NCBI RefSeq assembly: GCF_025264665.1
Contig: NZ_CP073697.1
Location: 4,259,501-4,323,500, forward strand
Length of the DNA: 64,000 bases
Direction of reading: 5' to 3'
From: Edaphobacter flagellatus
GTDB taxonomy: Bacteria; Acidobacteriota; Terriglobia; Terriglobales; Acidobacteriaceae
The translations under genes and the position numbers were made by a program. Shown piece after piece: positions 10,401 through 18,620 of this stretch. Numbering within the stretch: position 1 is the stretch's first letter; each line of letters begins with the position of its first letter. The notes under the pieces were generated by a model that saw only the letters and a list, made by a program, of their open reading frames with translations, ran no database searches and was not told the DNA's origin.

Positions 10401-12460
10401 TTCCGCAGTACATGGCGAACCCCGCCTCCCGCCGCGCGCAACCAGCAACGACTGCTCGTCTTGGCGATTTTGTTCCACAGCCCTCGAGCCCGGCTTCGAC
10501 TGTCGGCGTAAGCCAACCTCCATCAGAGATCATCGAAGCGTCTTCGCAACAGGCTCCCATTGATGAGTATCAGCGCCAGCAGGTAGCGCGTCTTACGCAG
10601 CAGGCTCAGTCGCAGCCGCTGATTACGGATCGGCCGCAACAGGAGATTTACGGCTCGTATGTCCCCTATACACCAGCAACTCAGAACGCCGTCGATACAA
10701 CGGCTCAGGCCGCTCTGCAGGCTCCGTCTTCTGCCGTTCAGAATTCTGGGTGGGGCTATACACCCACTCCCACAACTGTGCAGCTTGGCGATGCAACGCC
10801 GCGCGTCGAGCCTCAGCAGAAGGAAGTCACTGATGTTCTTCCGACTGCGCGTTATATGCCGAACGCTCGTATCGGCTCGGCCCGTTCCAGCCGTCCGATG
10901 GTAGGGCAGAGCAATCCTCCGGAAGATACTGCGCTCAACACACATAATGCACAGTACAACCCGCAGGCAGGTGACAGCTATGGACAACAGTACCCGCAGC
11001 CTAATCTGACTCCATATTCAACAACCCGCCGCAGGTCGTCCACATCCAGCGTGGCTGCTCCTCGGGCCACTGCTCAGCCACCACTCAGTTATCCCAATGT
11101 CCAACGTCCCATTACGGACTCCGGTTACCCTATTCTGAATCCGTTGCCGCCACAGGGAATACCGCCAACCGACGCGGATCTGGTCGCCAAGAATGTGCCT
11201 CCGCTGCGCGGCTCGTATGATCCCAGTGCCGTTGTTCGTGGTGGTCCACTCTCGCAACGCGAAAAGACTGAGCTGGAGCTTGCTGCTCTTGAAGGTTCCT
11301 ACTCTGGCTGGATGGGCGGCGCAGCCTATGCGCGCTATCGCAGCGGGACTCCGGGCTTCGATCGTCTCACCGATCTTGAGACACCCTTCGAAGCATCGGC
11401 CGTTCTCGGCAAGACACTGCGTGCAACGGTTATCCCGCGCGCAGTCTTCCTTAACTCCGGGGCTGTCAACACCACGAACTTCCAGAACCAGACCGGCGGC
11501 ATCATCCCGGTGCTTGGCACCCTGCCTGGCAATGCCCTTGTTGCGCCATCGCAGCAATTTTCTTCAGGTATTGGCGGAGAGATCCAGCTCACCACACAGA
11601 ACATTGGCCTCGCGGTCGGCTATACGCCTTACGAATTCCTCGTTTCGAACGTCATCGGCCACTTCCGTTGGAAGCCTCTCGGGGGCCCCATCACCTTTTT
11701 CGGTGATCGTGATTCGGTTAAAGACACGCAGCTCTCCTACGCTGGACTGCGTGATCCGGGAAGCATCTCGCCCATCTATCAGGGGAATATCTGGGGTGGC
11801 GTTGTCTCCACTGGTGGCGGTATCCGCATTGAGGTGGGCAACGAACGCGCCGGTTTCTACGCGCAGGGAGGCGGCTATAACATTGAGGGCTACCATGTCC
11901 TCGAGAACCGGCGTTATGACGGCACGATGGGTGCCTACTTCCTGGTTCGTCAGTTTCCCGGCTTTGGCAAACTTAATATGGGCGCCAACTTCTTCGGGAT
12001 GCACTATGACCACAACGAGCGCGGCATGACATATGGCCAGGGCGGATACTTCAGCCCCAATGCCTACTTCCTCGCTTCGGTGCCCATCGTCTACGAAGGC
12101 AACTACGGCAAAAACTTCCACTTCACCATCAATGGCAGCGTAGGTGTACAGACATTCCAGGAAGAGAGCGCGCCCTTCTATCCGCTCGACCGGCCGCTCC
12201 AGACCTCATCCGGTAATGCGTACTATCCGCAGAACAGCAGCACAGGACTCAATTACGGGCTCGATACTCAGGGCGCTTACCGTGTGACGGATCGCTGGTA
12301 TGTCGGAGGCTTCGTCGTTGCCAACAACACGAGTAACTACAACATGGTTTCTGGCGGCTTTTTCGTGCGCTATCTCTTCAAATCGCAGATCCCCACCGAA
12401 AGCTCGTCGCGCGGCTTCTTCCCACCCAATACCGGCTTCCGCCCACTGCGTGTGCCATAG
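7448..12460 (+). CDS. bcsC: Cellulose export outer-membrane protein BcsC (TPR scaffold plus beta-barrel)
   Basis: 1670 residues. A signal peptide (cleavage near SAYSQ) is followed by about 880 residues of tetratricopeptide repeats, the periplasmic scaffold of BcsC. Residues ~918-1265 are a Pro/Gln/Ser/Tyr-rich low-complexity linker. The C-terminal ~400 residues match the BcsC outer-membrane barrel that exports glucan, with alternating aromatic strands, a TDRWYVGG-type motif and a terminal FVRYLF strand. I prefer the ATG at 7448 because it begins directly before the signal peptide; an in-frame GTG at 7388 would add 20 residues that spoil it. It follows bcsZ after 156 bases with no strong terminator. 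The linker seems much longer than in enterobacterial BcsC. Confidence 0.94.
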   Translation: MSSVRPNRTFWAAILLGAGVFAPFSAYSQTPASATQALLDKAHTLESHGRMDMAAQTWQQVLLADPNNVEALAGLARAAKVSGNNALASTYIDRLRAINPNDPNLSRIENMGSQQSQTNQLQQAGKYAQSGQYAQAMAIYRKTFGENPPPGDWALAYYETEAATEDGRPHAIAGLRALVQKYPSDSRYQIALGRILTYNPQTRAEGRRFLEKHPNDPQAVEALRQSLVWDSANPASAADIRSYLAKHNDTQLSEALKKQPKPSTTIPQTPEQLAEASAARARSQEEAAAYAALNGKHLDEADTRFKAILAKEPDNPRALAGLGYVRMQQGNFGGATSFLEQAKQYGARDPGLDNALETSRFFGIMGDGQTALAENDLTTAEQKYQQALSLRPNSPEALEGLGGTLLKAQQNDAAAEIYERYTKARPSSPAAWRGLFIAQYNAGNAPGALLTERKIPAAVRAQLMKDPDFLRTLASAYSAVGRDADAQRVLKSALDLPFPTGAKGLKVETQLQYAALLLQANRLDQASALYRQAVESDLNNAQAWQGLVRVEHALKQDDLAVQALQSMPPSAYQMAMRDPGFQTTVASIYQSQNKLDIAQDILEKSVATQMQAGQKPSTGVLLQLAGIYLTRNDAQHAYPIYRKILADDPQRADAWKGLVTILHGTGRDQEALAQVQQIPAGVRTQLENDPEYLQAVGAVYNALGQPQQAMVFMQRVQQHYAMRNTAPPADIDIQDAWLLYNGGNDAGLYRQLMQLGSRPDLTDEQRRTIQTIWSNWAVRRANQTAATGNLKRSLAILNAAAKAFPDNPGVLRALASGYARAGQSKQAVLIFQSQDMTSATASDYKTAVGAALQAGDTKDAETWLRYGLDQYPRDSEMLGLGARFEQARGNSGRAADYFKASLAAMPPGDPGAELASELSQPAPVRGLPSAAHAADLATLLGVSDGSDIDGSSQSPSHPYLPSYSNSYGQAPVQPQGPYSGHSSVVPQYMANPASRRAQPATTARLGDFVPQPSSPASTVGVSQPPSEIIEASSQQAPIDEYQRQQVARLTQQAQSQPLITDRPQQEIYGSYVPYTPATQNAVDTTAQAALQAPSSAVQNSGWGYTPTPTTVQLGDATPRVEPQQKEVTDVLPTARYMPNARIGSARSSRPMVGQSNPPEDTALNTHNAQYNPQAGDSYGQQYPQPNLTPYSTTRRRSSTSSVAAPRATAQPPLSYPNVQRPITDSGYPILNPLPPQGIPPTDADLVAKNVPPLRGSYDPSAVVRGGPLSQREKTELELAALEGSYSGWMGGAAYARYRSGTPGFDRLTDLETPFEASAVLGKTLRATVIPRAVFLNSGAVNTTNFQNQTGGIIPVLGTLPGNALVAPSQQFSSGIGGEIQLTTQNIGLAVGYTPYEFLVSNVIGHFRWKPLGGPITFFGDRDSVKDTQLSYAGLRDPGSISPIYQGNIWGGVVSTGGGIRIEVGNERAGFYAQGGGYNIEGYHVLENRRYDGTMGAYFLVRQFPGFGKLNMGANFFGMHYDHNERGMTYGQGGYFSPNAYFLASVPIVYEGNYGKNFHFTINGSVGVQTFQEESAPFYPLDRPLQTSSGNAYYPQNSSTGLNYGLDTQGAYRVTDRWYVGGFVVANNTSNYNMVSGGFFVRYLFKSQIPTESSSRGFFPPNTGFRPLRVP

Positions 12461-12476
12461 TCTTTAGTCGTTTTGA

Positions 12477-12515
12477 AACTTGATAGGCCCCCATACTATG
12501 GGGGCCTATCAAGTT
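12477..12515 (+). terminator. Long perfect hairpin closing the bcs operon
   Basis: An 18-bp perfect inverted repeat with a 3-nt loop (ACT) lies 16 bases after the bcsC stop. TTTT to the left and AAAA to the right could extend the stem across a small bulge. There is no run of T after it on the plus strand, so it is not a textbook intrinsic terminator. It may stabilise the 3' end or act with Rho. Confidence 0.7.
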
Positions 12516-12574
12516 AAAACAGCTTGCTTTCACAATGTTCCTAAATGGGGAACTGACAGCCAGCATTATTTTGG

Positions 12575-12603
12575 TTGAATCTCTGCTCGGTTCAACGTAT
12601 AAA
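12575..12603 (+). promoter_or_regulatory. Sigma70-like promoter for the DUF3857 pair
   Basis: TTGAAT (12575-12580) and TATAAA (12598-12603) are separated by exactly 17 bases: 4/6 and 5/6 matches to the consensus. It lies just after the bcs hairpin and about 65 bases before the preferred start of the next gene, so the DUF3857 genes seem to be a separate transcription unit. Confidence 0.55.
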
Positions 12604-12669
12604 ATCGGCATCGTCAACAGTTAGCCTCTGCAGCAATTTATGGCATTTTGCTGCGGACAGGGTTTTTTC

Positions 12670-14655
12670 ATGAACGACTTGAACGTCTTTCTGCGAAGGT
12701 TTTACTCCCGTTTCCTTGTTTCTGTTTTTCTACTCTCCACATCGCTTTGTTGCGCTGCAAAAGATAGCGTGCCCGACTGGGTGCGTACGGCAGCCGCGCA
12801 AAAGCTCCCAGCTTATCCGGCCAATACCAATGCTGTTGTTCTCCTCGACAATACAACCTATACAGTGGCTCCTGACGGTACCGCAGTCGAACACGTTCGT
12901 CGTGTCATCAAGATTCTCCGGCCGCAGGGACGCGATGAAGGCCTCGTCTTTGTCTCCTTCGATAACGACCGCAAGATACTTTCCTTGCATGTATGGAGCA
13001 TCTCTCCCGACGGCCACGAATTCTCTGTAAATGACAAAGAGATCGTCGAACTGGGATATCCGGGGCAGGGAAATCTTTATGACGACGAACGGATCAAAGC
13101 AGCTAGGCCTCCAGGACGGGATCCGGGGGGAGTCATTGCATACGAGTACGAGCAGCGGGTTCGGCCGTACGTCGCTGAGACGACATGGTTCTTCCAGAGC
13201 AATACTCCACGCCTGAACCAGAATTTCACTCTTGAGCTTCCTGCAGGCTTCACCTACTCGACCGTCTGGGCGCATCACGTCTCGGTTAAAGAAGCAGATC
13301 TAGAGAACCGTCGCTGGCGCTGGGAGATGAATGAAACTCCTGCCATTGATCTCGAGCACGTACTGCATCGTCCTTCTGAGCTTTCGCTCGCAGGGCGGAT
13401 GACTATCCATTACTCGTCCGCATCAAAATCGGCCGATGTGAAGGATAGTTGGCAGAGCATTGGTGAATGGTACGACGGACTCTCACACCCGCGGCTGGCT
13501 TCAACCCCTGAGATTTCGGCAAAGGCAATTGAACTAGTTGCAGGCAAGTCCGATTTCTATGACAAGACAGAGGCCATCGCAGAATTTGTTCAGAAGCAGG
13601 TTCGCTACTTCGCGATCGAGATGGGAATCGGCGGTTATCAGCCCCACTTTGCCAGTGATATTTATCGCAACCGCTATGGTGATTGCAAAGACAAGGCGAC
13701 TCTGCTCTCCTCGATGCTCTCAACCGTCGGCGTTCACGCCGCATTATTGATGGTCGATACGCGTCGCGGCGTTATCGACCCCGACGCCCCCTCTATCGTT
13801 GGCAACCACATGATTGCGGCCATCGAGATTCCCAAAGGTTACGATTCTCCCAAACTGCGCAGCGTCGTCACAGCTAAGACCGGCCGTCGTTATCTCATCT
13901 TCGATCCCACATGGGAGAAGACTCCTTTCGGCCAGCTTGAGCATAACCTGCAAGGCAGCTACGGGGTTCTGATGGAAGGGGTGGATAGTCAGGTCATCGC
14001 TCTACCTCTGCTCGCGCCTGAGCTCAACACTGTTCGCCGTGCCGCAACGATGCAACTTGATGCCGATGGCACACTCAAAGGTACGGTCGTCGAGAAGCGC
14101 TTCGGCGATGTCTCAGTGCGTCGTCGTGCACTTTATACCAACGGCGACGCGAAGGAGCAGAGCGAATTTATCGACCATGCTCTCGAACAGGATTTTCCAA
14201 CCTTCAAGGTTGCCGACATGAAGGTTGAGAATGCTGAATCGCTGAACAAAGATCTGACCAACAGCTACACCCTTGATGTCGAACGTTACGCTCGCTCCAT
14301 GGGGCAACTGCTCATGGTACGTCCTCGCATCCTGGGTAGCGAGGCCCCATCGGTTGATCACGAACGCCGTACCGTCCCCATTGACCTCAGCCAGACCATG
14401 CAGGCCATCGATGACTACACCATCGAACTTCCATCTGGTTACGTCGTCGATGAGCTTCCGCCTGCAGTCAAACTCGATCTTGGCTTTGCTTCGTACCAAA
14501 GTTCCAGCGAGGTCAAAGGCAGCACACTTCACTACGCACGCACCTACACCGTCCGTCAGGTCACTTTGCCACCCGAGAAGTACGCCGACCTGCAAAAGCT
14601 TTCCAGCACCATCGCAACCGATGAACAAAGCCGGGCCGTCCTCAAAAAGCAGTAA
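12670..14655 (+). CDS. Secreted DUF3857 / transglutaminase-like protein
   Basis: 661 residues with an N-terminal signal segment, a DUF3857 beta-sandwich domain (about 40-230) and a transglutaminase-like cysteine protease fold. All three catalytic positions are visible: Cys in YGDCKDK near residue 339, His in NHMI near 379 and Asp in FDPTWE near 411. A C-terminal beta-rich domain follows. Substrates of this family are mostly unknown; members are common in Acidobacteria and Bacteroidetes. I chose the ATG at 12670 because GGACAGGG lies 8-9 bases upstream; the in-frame ATG at 12640 has no ribosome site. It probably forms a two-gene unit with the related protein downstream. Confidence 0.85.
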   Translation: MNDLNVFLRRFYSRFLVSVFLLSTSLCCAAKDSVPDWVRTAAAQKLPAYPANTNAVVLLDNTTYTVAPDGTAVEHVRRVIKILRPQGRDEGLVFVSFDNDRKILSLHVWSISPDGHEFSVNDKEIVELGYPGQGNLYDDERIKAARPPGRDPGGVIAYEYEQRVRPYVAETTWFFQSNTPRLNQNFTLELPAGFTYSTVWAHHVSVKEADLENRRWRWEMNETPAIDLEHVLHRPSELSLAGRMTIHYSSASKSADVKDSWQSIGEWYDGLSHPRLASTPEISAKAIELVAGKSDFYDKTEAIAEFVQKQVRYFAIEMGIGGYQPHFASDIYRNRYGDCKDKATLLSSMLSTVGVHAALLMVDTRRGVIDPDAPSIVGNHMIAAIEIPKGYDSPKLRSVVTAKTGRRYLIFDPTWEKTPFGQLEHNLQGSYGVLMEGVDSQVIALPLLAPELNTVRRAATMQLDADGTLKGTVVEKRFGDVSVRRRALYTNGDAKEQSEFIDHALEQDFPTFKVADMKVENAESLNKDLTNSYTLDVERYARSMGQLLMVRPRILGSEAPSVDHERRTVPIDLSQTMQAIDDYTIELPSGYVVDELPPAVKLDLGFASYQSSSEVKGSTLHYARTYTVRQVTLPPEKYADLQKLSSTIATDEQSRAVLKKQ

Positions 14656-14702
14656 AGATTATCGAGGAGCAATTGCTGTACCTGAAAGAAAAGGATTCAG
14701 AT

Positions 14703-16760
14703 ATGTACGGAATCAATCGTCGCGTTATCTACACGACACTGGCGGCCTTAGCCGCTTGTATTACGCCTTTCCTCCACGCCGCCGATCCATGGATTGCTCC
14801 AACTCCTGAAGAGCTATCCATGAAATCCATCCCTGAGGTCCCGGGAGCAGCCGCAGTCTACCTCAACCGTGAAGAGATCACCGAGGACAAGCTCCATATG
14901 TGGAGCGTCTATGTTCGCCTCAAGGTGCTGACGGAGGAAGGGAAGAAGTATGCCAATGTCGAATTGGGGTATGGCTCCTCCAACAGCGGTGGTGGTTATA
15001 CCGTCAGCGATATTGCCGGGCGTACCATCCACCCTGACGGGACCATCATTCCGTTCACCGGCAAACCGTACGAGAAGCTCATTGAAAAGACCCAGGGCTA
15101 CGAAGGCTATAAGCACATGGCTAAGGTCTTCACCATGCCCGACGTCGAGGTCGGCAGCATCATCGAATACCGCTACGCTTTACGCTACGACGATCACTAC
15201 TTCTTCTCGCCAAGTTGGTATATCCAGTCTGAACTTTATACTCGTAAAGGCCACTATCTATGGAAACCAACGAGTGAGCAGCTTGTCTCCAGGCACGGTA
15301 GTCATGAACAACTCACGAATTCCATTGGCTGGTTTCCCGTTCTTCCTGCAGGTACCGAGCTTAAGCAAACTCGCCTTCCACCCATGGGCATGCAGGATGG
15401 TCAGTTGCTCCTCGATTTGAACGTGCACGATATTCCTCCCGCGCCGAAGGAGGAGTTTATGCCGCCCATCTCCAGCTTTACTTATCGTGTATTGTTCTAC
15501 TACTCGCCCTACCGCAGTGGCGAAGAGTACTGGAAGAGTGAAGGTAAAGACTGGTCCAAAGAAAGAGATAAATTCATCGGCCCAGGACCGAAAGTCTCCG
15601 CTGCTGCCCATGACCTGACGGCTCCTAATGACACACAGGAGCAAAAGCTGCACAAACTCTACGCTGCCGTCATGCAGATGGAGAATACGGATTTTACTCG
15701 CGAGCACGATCGTACCGAAGATAAAGCTGCGGGTCTGCACGATGTGAAGTCCACCGAAGATATCCTCGATCGCAAACGCGGTTCGGGCGATCAGCTCACG
15801 CAGCTCTTTGTCGCTCTTGCCCGCGCCGCAGGTATGAAGGCCTACGTCTTCGCCGTGACCAATCGTAGTCGCAGTATATTTGTCCCCAGCTATCTCAGCA
15901 TGTCACAACTCGACGACCTCGTTGCCATCGTCACTGTAAATGGCAAGGACCAGATGTTTGATCCGGGAACCCGCTACTGCCCCTATGGCCACCTCGATTG
16001 GAAGCACACCTTTGCCGCTGGCATTCGCCAAGTGGATGGAGGAACGGCCACGGCTGAATCTGCTGGCGAACCCTATACAGCATCGCACGTCACACGCGTC
16101 GCCGATCTCGTGATGGATGAACATGGCGAGGTCACCGGGTCGATCAAGATAACCTTTACCGGAGCGCCAGCAATTGCGTGGCGTCACAGCGCTCTTTCCG
16201 GTGACGAGACCAGCCTCAATAAAGAGCTGAAGACCAGCCTTGAGCATCTCCTCCCCGGAGGTGTCGAAGTCAAGGTCGGTTCCATCCAGAACCTTACAGC
16301 TTATGAGGAGCCTTTCATTGTCAATTACAGCATCAAAGGGCCCATCGGTGCTCCCACGGGCAAGCGCCTCTTTCTGCCGAGCGATATTTTCGTAAGCAAC
16401 GAGAAGGCTACCTTCCCGCACGAGAAGCGTGAGATCGCCGTAAGCTTCCACTATCCCAGCTACATGCAGGACGCCGTCCGAATCAAATTTCCTGCCAGCA
16501 TCAAGATTGAATCCGTTCCAACTAAAAATGAGCAACAGTTCCAGAAGTATGCCGTCTATTCCATGACGTCGGATTCGACAACGAACTCAGTTACGGTGCG
16601 GCGTAATCTCGCTATTGCTGAGATCCTCTTTATGCCGAAGGAGTATCCCGACCTGCGTTCCTTCTATAGCAAGTTCGAATCGAAGGATCAGGAAAACATC
16701 GTCCTTACCGCTGCGCCTGCTGGTGTGTCTGATGCAAAGCCTGCTGGCGCTGCAAACTGA
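14703..16760 (+). CDS. Secreted DUF3857 protein with degenerate transglutaminase fold
   Basis: 685 residues with a signal peptide ending near LHAAD. It has the same architecture as the preceding gene: DUF3857, then a transglutaminase-like fold. The catalytic Cys position reads RGSGDQLTQLF (GDQ instead of GDC), and the usual FNH His motif is replaced by a DDLVAIVTV stretch. The FDPG Asp motif is kept near residue 418. It is therefore probably not a peptidase or transglutaminase and may bind a ligand or regulate its neighbour. I chose the ATG at 14703 (AAGGA 8 bases upstream); a TTG at 14673 with GAGGAGC upstream is an alternative. The 3' end overlaps the convergent gene by 56 bases. Confidence 0.82.
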   Translation: MYGINRRVIYTTLAALAACITPFLHAADPWIAPTPEELSMKSIPEVPGAAAVYLNREEITEDKLHMWSVYVRLKVLTEEGKKYANVELGYGSSNSGGGYTVSDIAGRTIHPDGTIIPFTGKPYEKLIEKTQGYEGYKHMAKVFTMPDVEVGSIIEYRYALRYDDHYFFSPSWYIQSELYTRKGHYLWKPTSEQLVSRHGSHEQLTNSIGWFPVLPAGTELKQTRLPPMGMQDGQLLLDLNVHDIPPAPKEEFMPPISSFTYRVLFYYSPYRSGEEYWKSEGKDWSKERDKFIGPGPKVSAAAHDLTAPNDTQEQKLHKLYAAVMQMENTDFTREHDRTEDKAAGLHDVKSTEDILDRKRGSGDQLTQLFVALARAAGMKAYVFAVTNRSRSIFVPSYLSMSQLDDLVAIVTVNGKDQMFDPGTRYCPYGHLDWKHTFAAGIRQVDGGTATAESAGEPYTASHVTRVADLVMDEHGEVTGSIKITFTGAPAIAWRHSALSGDETSLNKELKTSLEHLLPGGVEVKVGSIQNLTAYEEPFIVNYSIKGPIGAPTGKRLFLPSDIFVSNEKATFPHEKREIAVSFHYPSYMQDAVRIKFPASIKIESVPTKNEQQFQKYAVYSMTSDSTTNSVTVRRNLAIAEILFMPKEYPDLRSFYSKFESKDQENIVLTAAPAGVSDAKPAGAAN

Positions 16761-18372
16761 GCCTGTCGCTGTCTGCCGAAGCCTCGTTCGGCAGACGGCA
16801 TACCTTTACCGCCGCATTGGCGTAATCGCACGAAAATCCGGTGACTGCGTCACGCTTCAAAACCACCCACTCCACTCCCTTGGGCGCAAGGGATGCTAAC
16901 CGCTCCCGATCACTCCGTTCGCTCAGTCTCTCCTGCGCATCTTGACCGGCTTTCCACTCTTCCGTCAACGCAGGCGTAATGGCTGCTTCGCCCCCGTCCT
17001 TTGAGTAGTCCGGTAGTGCGCTTCGTTCTGCAATCGCGCGAAAACATTGTGCGTCTTCGCCTGGCCTTGTAATGTAATCCGCATCTAGCGCAAATACGGC
17101 ATTCTTGGGTGTGTTCTGTCTGACCCATTCAAAGGCCTGCGCCCAGGCATTCACCGGTTGGCTGCCAAATTCCATCAGCTCGATATGCGCCGAAGCTGGG
17201 AAGGTCGCGCGCTCGGCAAAATACATCATCGTGGCCAGTACGGCAAAGACACCCGCCCACCGTAGCGTTCTTCTTCCCATCCACCGCGCCAGAGACGCTC
17301 CCAGAAACAAGATCATGACGATATAAATCAGCTGGAAGATTCGCATCGGTTGCAAACGTGCCACGATGTGGGTTGCAGATCCTTCACGCGCAAATAGCAA
17401 GGCAACTACCAGAGCGATCGACCCGGCTGTAACGCACATCTGTGTCAGCGCCCATCGCTCCGAGTGTGTTTTTGGCTCGCGCCATGCAAAGAAGCCAAGG
17501 ATCGCCAGCGGGGCCACCGCACCGACCACTTCATACCAGCGCCATGCGCTTAAAAACCAGTAAGCGCGTGACATCGCAACGCTATGATAGGCCACACTTT
17601 CCGGCTGTGCGACGGCCGTGAGCCCAGCTGCAACCAAAATCGCTGCTGCTCCCAGCGCTATGATGGCCGCTCTTCGCGTGGTACGGCTCTCCGGCATCGT
17701 TGTGCTCAGTGTCAACACGCAGCCAAACCCGTATGCAGCCATCAATGGATGCGCTAGTCCCGCAACAGCCAGCGTTACGACAGCGAAGGCAAGCCTCGAC
17801 CATCCCCAGTGCTCACTGCCATTCCGCAGGGAGCGCAAAAAATCAATCGCGCACACCAGCGCCAGCAAAGTCAGTGGAGTCGAGATGCTGCGAGCCGTCA
17901 CATATGGGTCCATCAGCATCAACGAAGTCCCGGCCACAGGGAGGGTCAGCCAGACAGCGAGCAATGCTACTGCGCCTGTTCTTTGTCGCAGCGAGACAAA
18001 ACATCGCCGTGTCAGCATCCAGGCGGCCCATAGGGTAAGCCAGATGCTGGCCAGGTGCACCAGAAGCAACACAGCCTCCAGCCGTATCCCCGTTGTTCGA
18101 ACCATCCACGCCATTGCTGGAGCAAAGGCGGAAAATCGCAGATGCCCCAGCACGAACTCAGGACTGCTTGCATATAGCGATGGATCCAGCACCCGTTTTA
18201 CGCCGGCCAGATATAAGCCGCCGTCTTCGGCATAAGGGTGAAATCCGTGGATAAACAATGCGGCAGCCGTCAGCCCTGTAATCAGGCCCGCGGCATAGGC
18301 CCGGTTCTCTCGTGTCAGCTCTTGATCTGGGATTTTCGCTGAATTTTTTTGAAACAGTACCGATGTCACCAA
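16705..18372 (-). CDS. Multi-pass inner-membrane protein with soluble C-terminal domain
   Basis: About 555 residues with roughly ten or more hydrophobic spans in the first 400. A soluble C-terminal domain of about 130 residues starts near the WAQAFEWVRQNTP segment. The layout, with an N-terminal HGFHPYAEDGG motif in the first loop, resembles large uncharacterised polytopic families (DUF6798-type or GT-C-like). I cannot assign a substrate. The first codon is TTG at 18372, directly followed by GTG at 18369; AGGAG lies 8-11 bases upstream, so either may be used. The last 56 bases overlap the convergent DUF3857 gene. Confidence 0.72.
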   Translation of the reverse strand: MVTSVLFQKNSAKIPDQELTRENRAYAAGLITGLTAAALFIHGFHPYAEDGGLYLAGVKRVLDPSLYASSPEFVLGHLRFSAFAPAMAWMVRTTGIRLEAVLLLVHLASIWLTLWAAWMLTRRCFVSLRQRTGAVALLAVWLTLPVAGTSLMLMDPYVTARSISTPLTLLALVCAIDFLRSLRNGSEHWGWSRLAFAVVTLAVAGLAHPLMAAYGFGCVLTLSTTMPESRTTRRAAIIALGAAAILVAAGLTAVAQPESVAYHSVAMSRAYWFLSAWRWYEVVGAVAPLAILGFFAWREPKTHSERWALTQMCVTAGSIALVVALLFAREGSATHIVARLQPMRIFQLIYIVMILFLGASLARWMGRRTLRWAGVFAVLATMMYFAERATFPASAHIELMEFGSQPVNAWAQAFEWVRQNTPKNAVFALDADYITRPGEDAQCFRAIAERSALPDYSKDGGEAAITPALTEEWKAGQDAQERLSERSDRERLASLAPKGVEWVVLKRDAVTGFSCDYANAAVKVCRLPNEASADSDRLSLQRQQALHQTHQQAQR

Positions 18373-18534
18373 AAAGTGTGCTCCTGGCGCGGATTGAAAA
18401 TCTAGGCCTCAATCACAGCGGCTTAGTTCAATCGCCGCCAAGTCCTGCATTCGGTTCATATTTCACGGAGCACAGCTAGACATCTCTTACATTCTCTGAT
18501 GCTTAAGACGCACGATATACATCGTTGGTCTACA

Positions 18535-18563
18535 TTCAAAGCTAAGAATCATAACGTTACAAT
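18535..18563 (+). promoter_or_regulatory. Sigma70-like promoter upstream of the flippase-like gene
   Basis: TTCAAA (18535-18540) and TACAAT (18558-18563) are 17 bases apart, 4/6 and 5/6 matches, in the AT-rich part of the 248-base divergent gap 18373-18620. It could serve the downstream membrane protein and possibly argS. I see nothing else notable in this gap. Confidence 0.5.
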
Positions 18564-18620
18564 AAAAATGTCTATGGGTTTTCATCTGTTGTACCAATCT
18601 AATCCTCCCCACAGGTCTCA

